Assembly (NCBI GenBank): GCA_958349075.1
Contig: CATWBR010000315.1
Span: 1 to 5,549, forward strand
DNA: 5,549 nt
DNA from: an uncultured Clostridium sp.
Lineage (GTDB): Bacteria > Bacillota > Clostridia > Lachnospirales > Lachnospiraceae
Reading direction: 5' to 3'
The notes beneath the pieces are model-generated. The model saw only the letters and a list, made by a program, of their open reading frames with translations, was not told where the DNA came from and did not search any database. Positions 5,532 to 5,549 of the stretch are shown here, piece by piece (positions within the stretch are counted from its first letter, which is position 1; each line of letters opens with the position of its first letter). A program made the position numbers and the translations under genes.

Positions 5532-5549
5532 CCTTTTCATTACTTATTC

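Overview
The window looks like a chromosomal segment from a Gram-positive anaerobe of the Clostridia, most likely a Lachnospiraceae relative. This is an inference from three things: purine-rich Shine-Dalgarno sites, a large soluble multi-PAS hybrid histidine kinase of a kind common in that group, and an atypical lysA-like decarboxylase. No rRNA, tRNA, CRISPR array, insertion sequence or phage gene is visible.

Layout. Positions 1-254 hold a control region with a possible minus-strand gene start running off the left edge and a good sigma-A-type promoter for the plus-strand decarboxylase gene (255-1532). Positions 1533-1806 are non-coding. This stretch contains a weak hairpin after lysA, a set of 11-bp-phased A/T-rich repeats, an extended -10 promoter and a strong intrinsic terminator; together the last two could delimit a small RNA of about 100 nt. 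On the minus strand lies a 937-residue cytoplasmic hybrid histidine kinase (1807-4620) with its own promoter region. Upstream of it is an OmpR/PhoB-type response regulator (4822-5517), separated from the kinase by a minus-strand terminator.

How the parts may work together. The decarboxylase is probably the last enzyme of lysine biosynthesis (meso-diaminopimelate to lysine). It is convergent with the signalling genes and has no evident functional link to them. The kinase and the response regulator are neighbours on one strand and could form a pathway. However, the kinase ends in its own receiver domain and lacks an HPt domain, so a relay to the neighbouring regulator would need an HPt protein encoded elsewhere, or direct transfer from the kinase histidine. 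The non-coding stretches carry repeats that could be response-regulator operators; this is inference only.

Nothing here proves a new system. The items most worth checking are the orphan promoter-terminator pair at 1647-1762, the phased repeats before it, the substituted active-site motifs of the decarboxylase, and the HPt-less kinase beside a regulator with an altered receiver loop.
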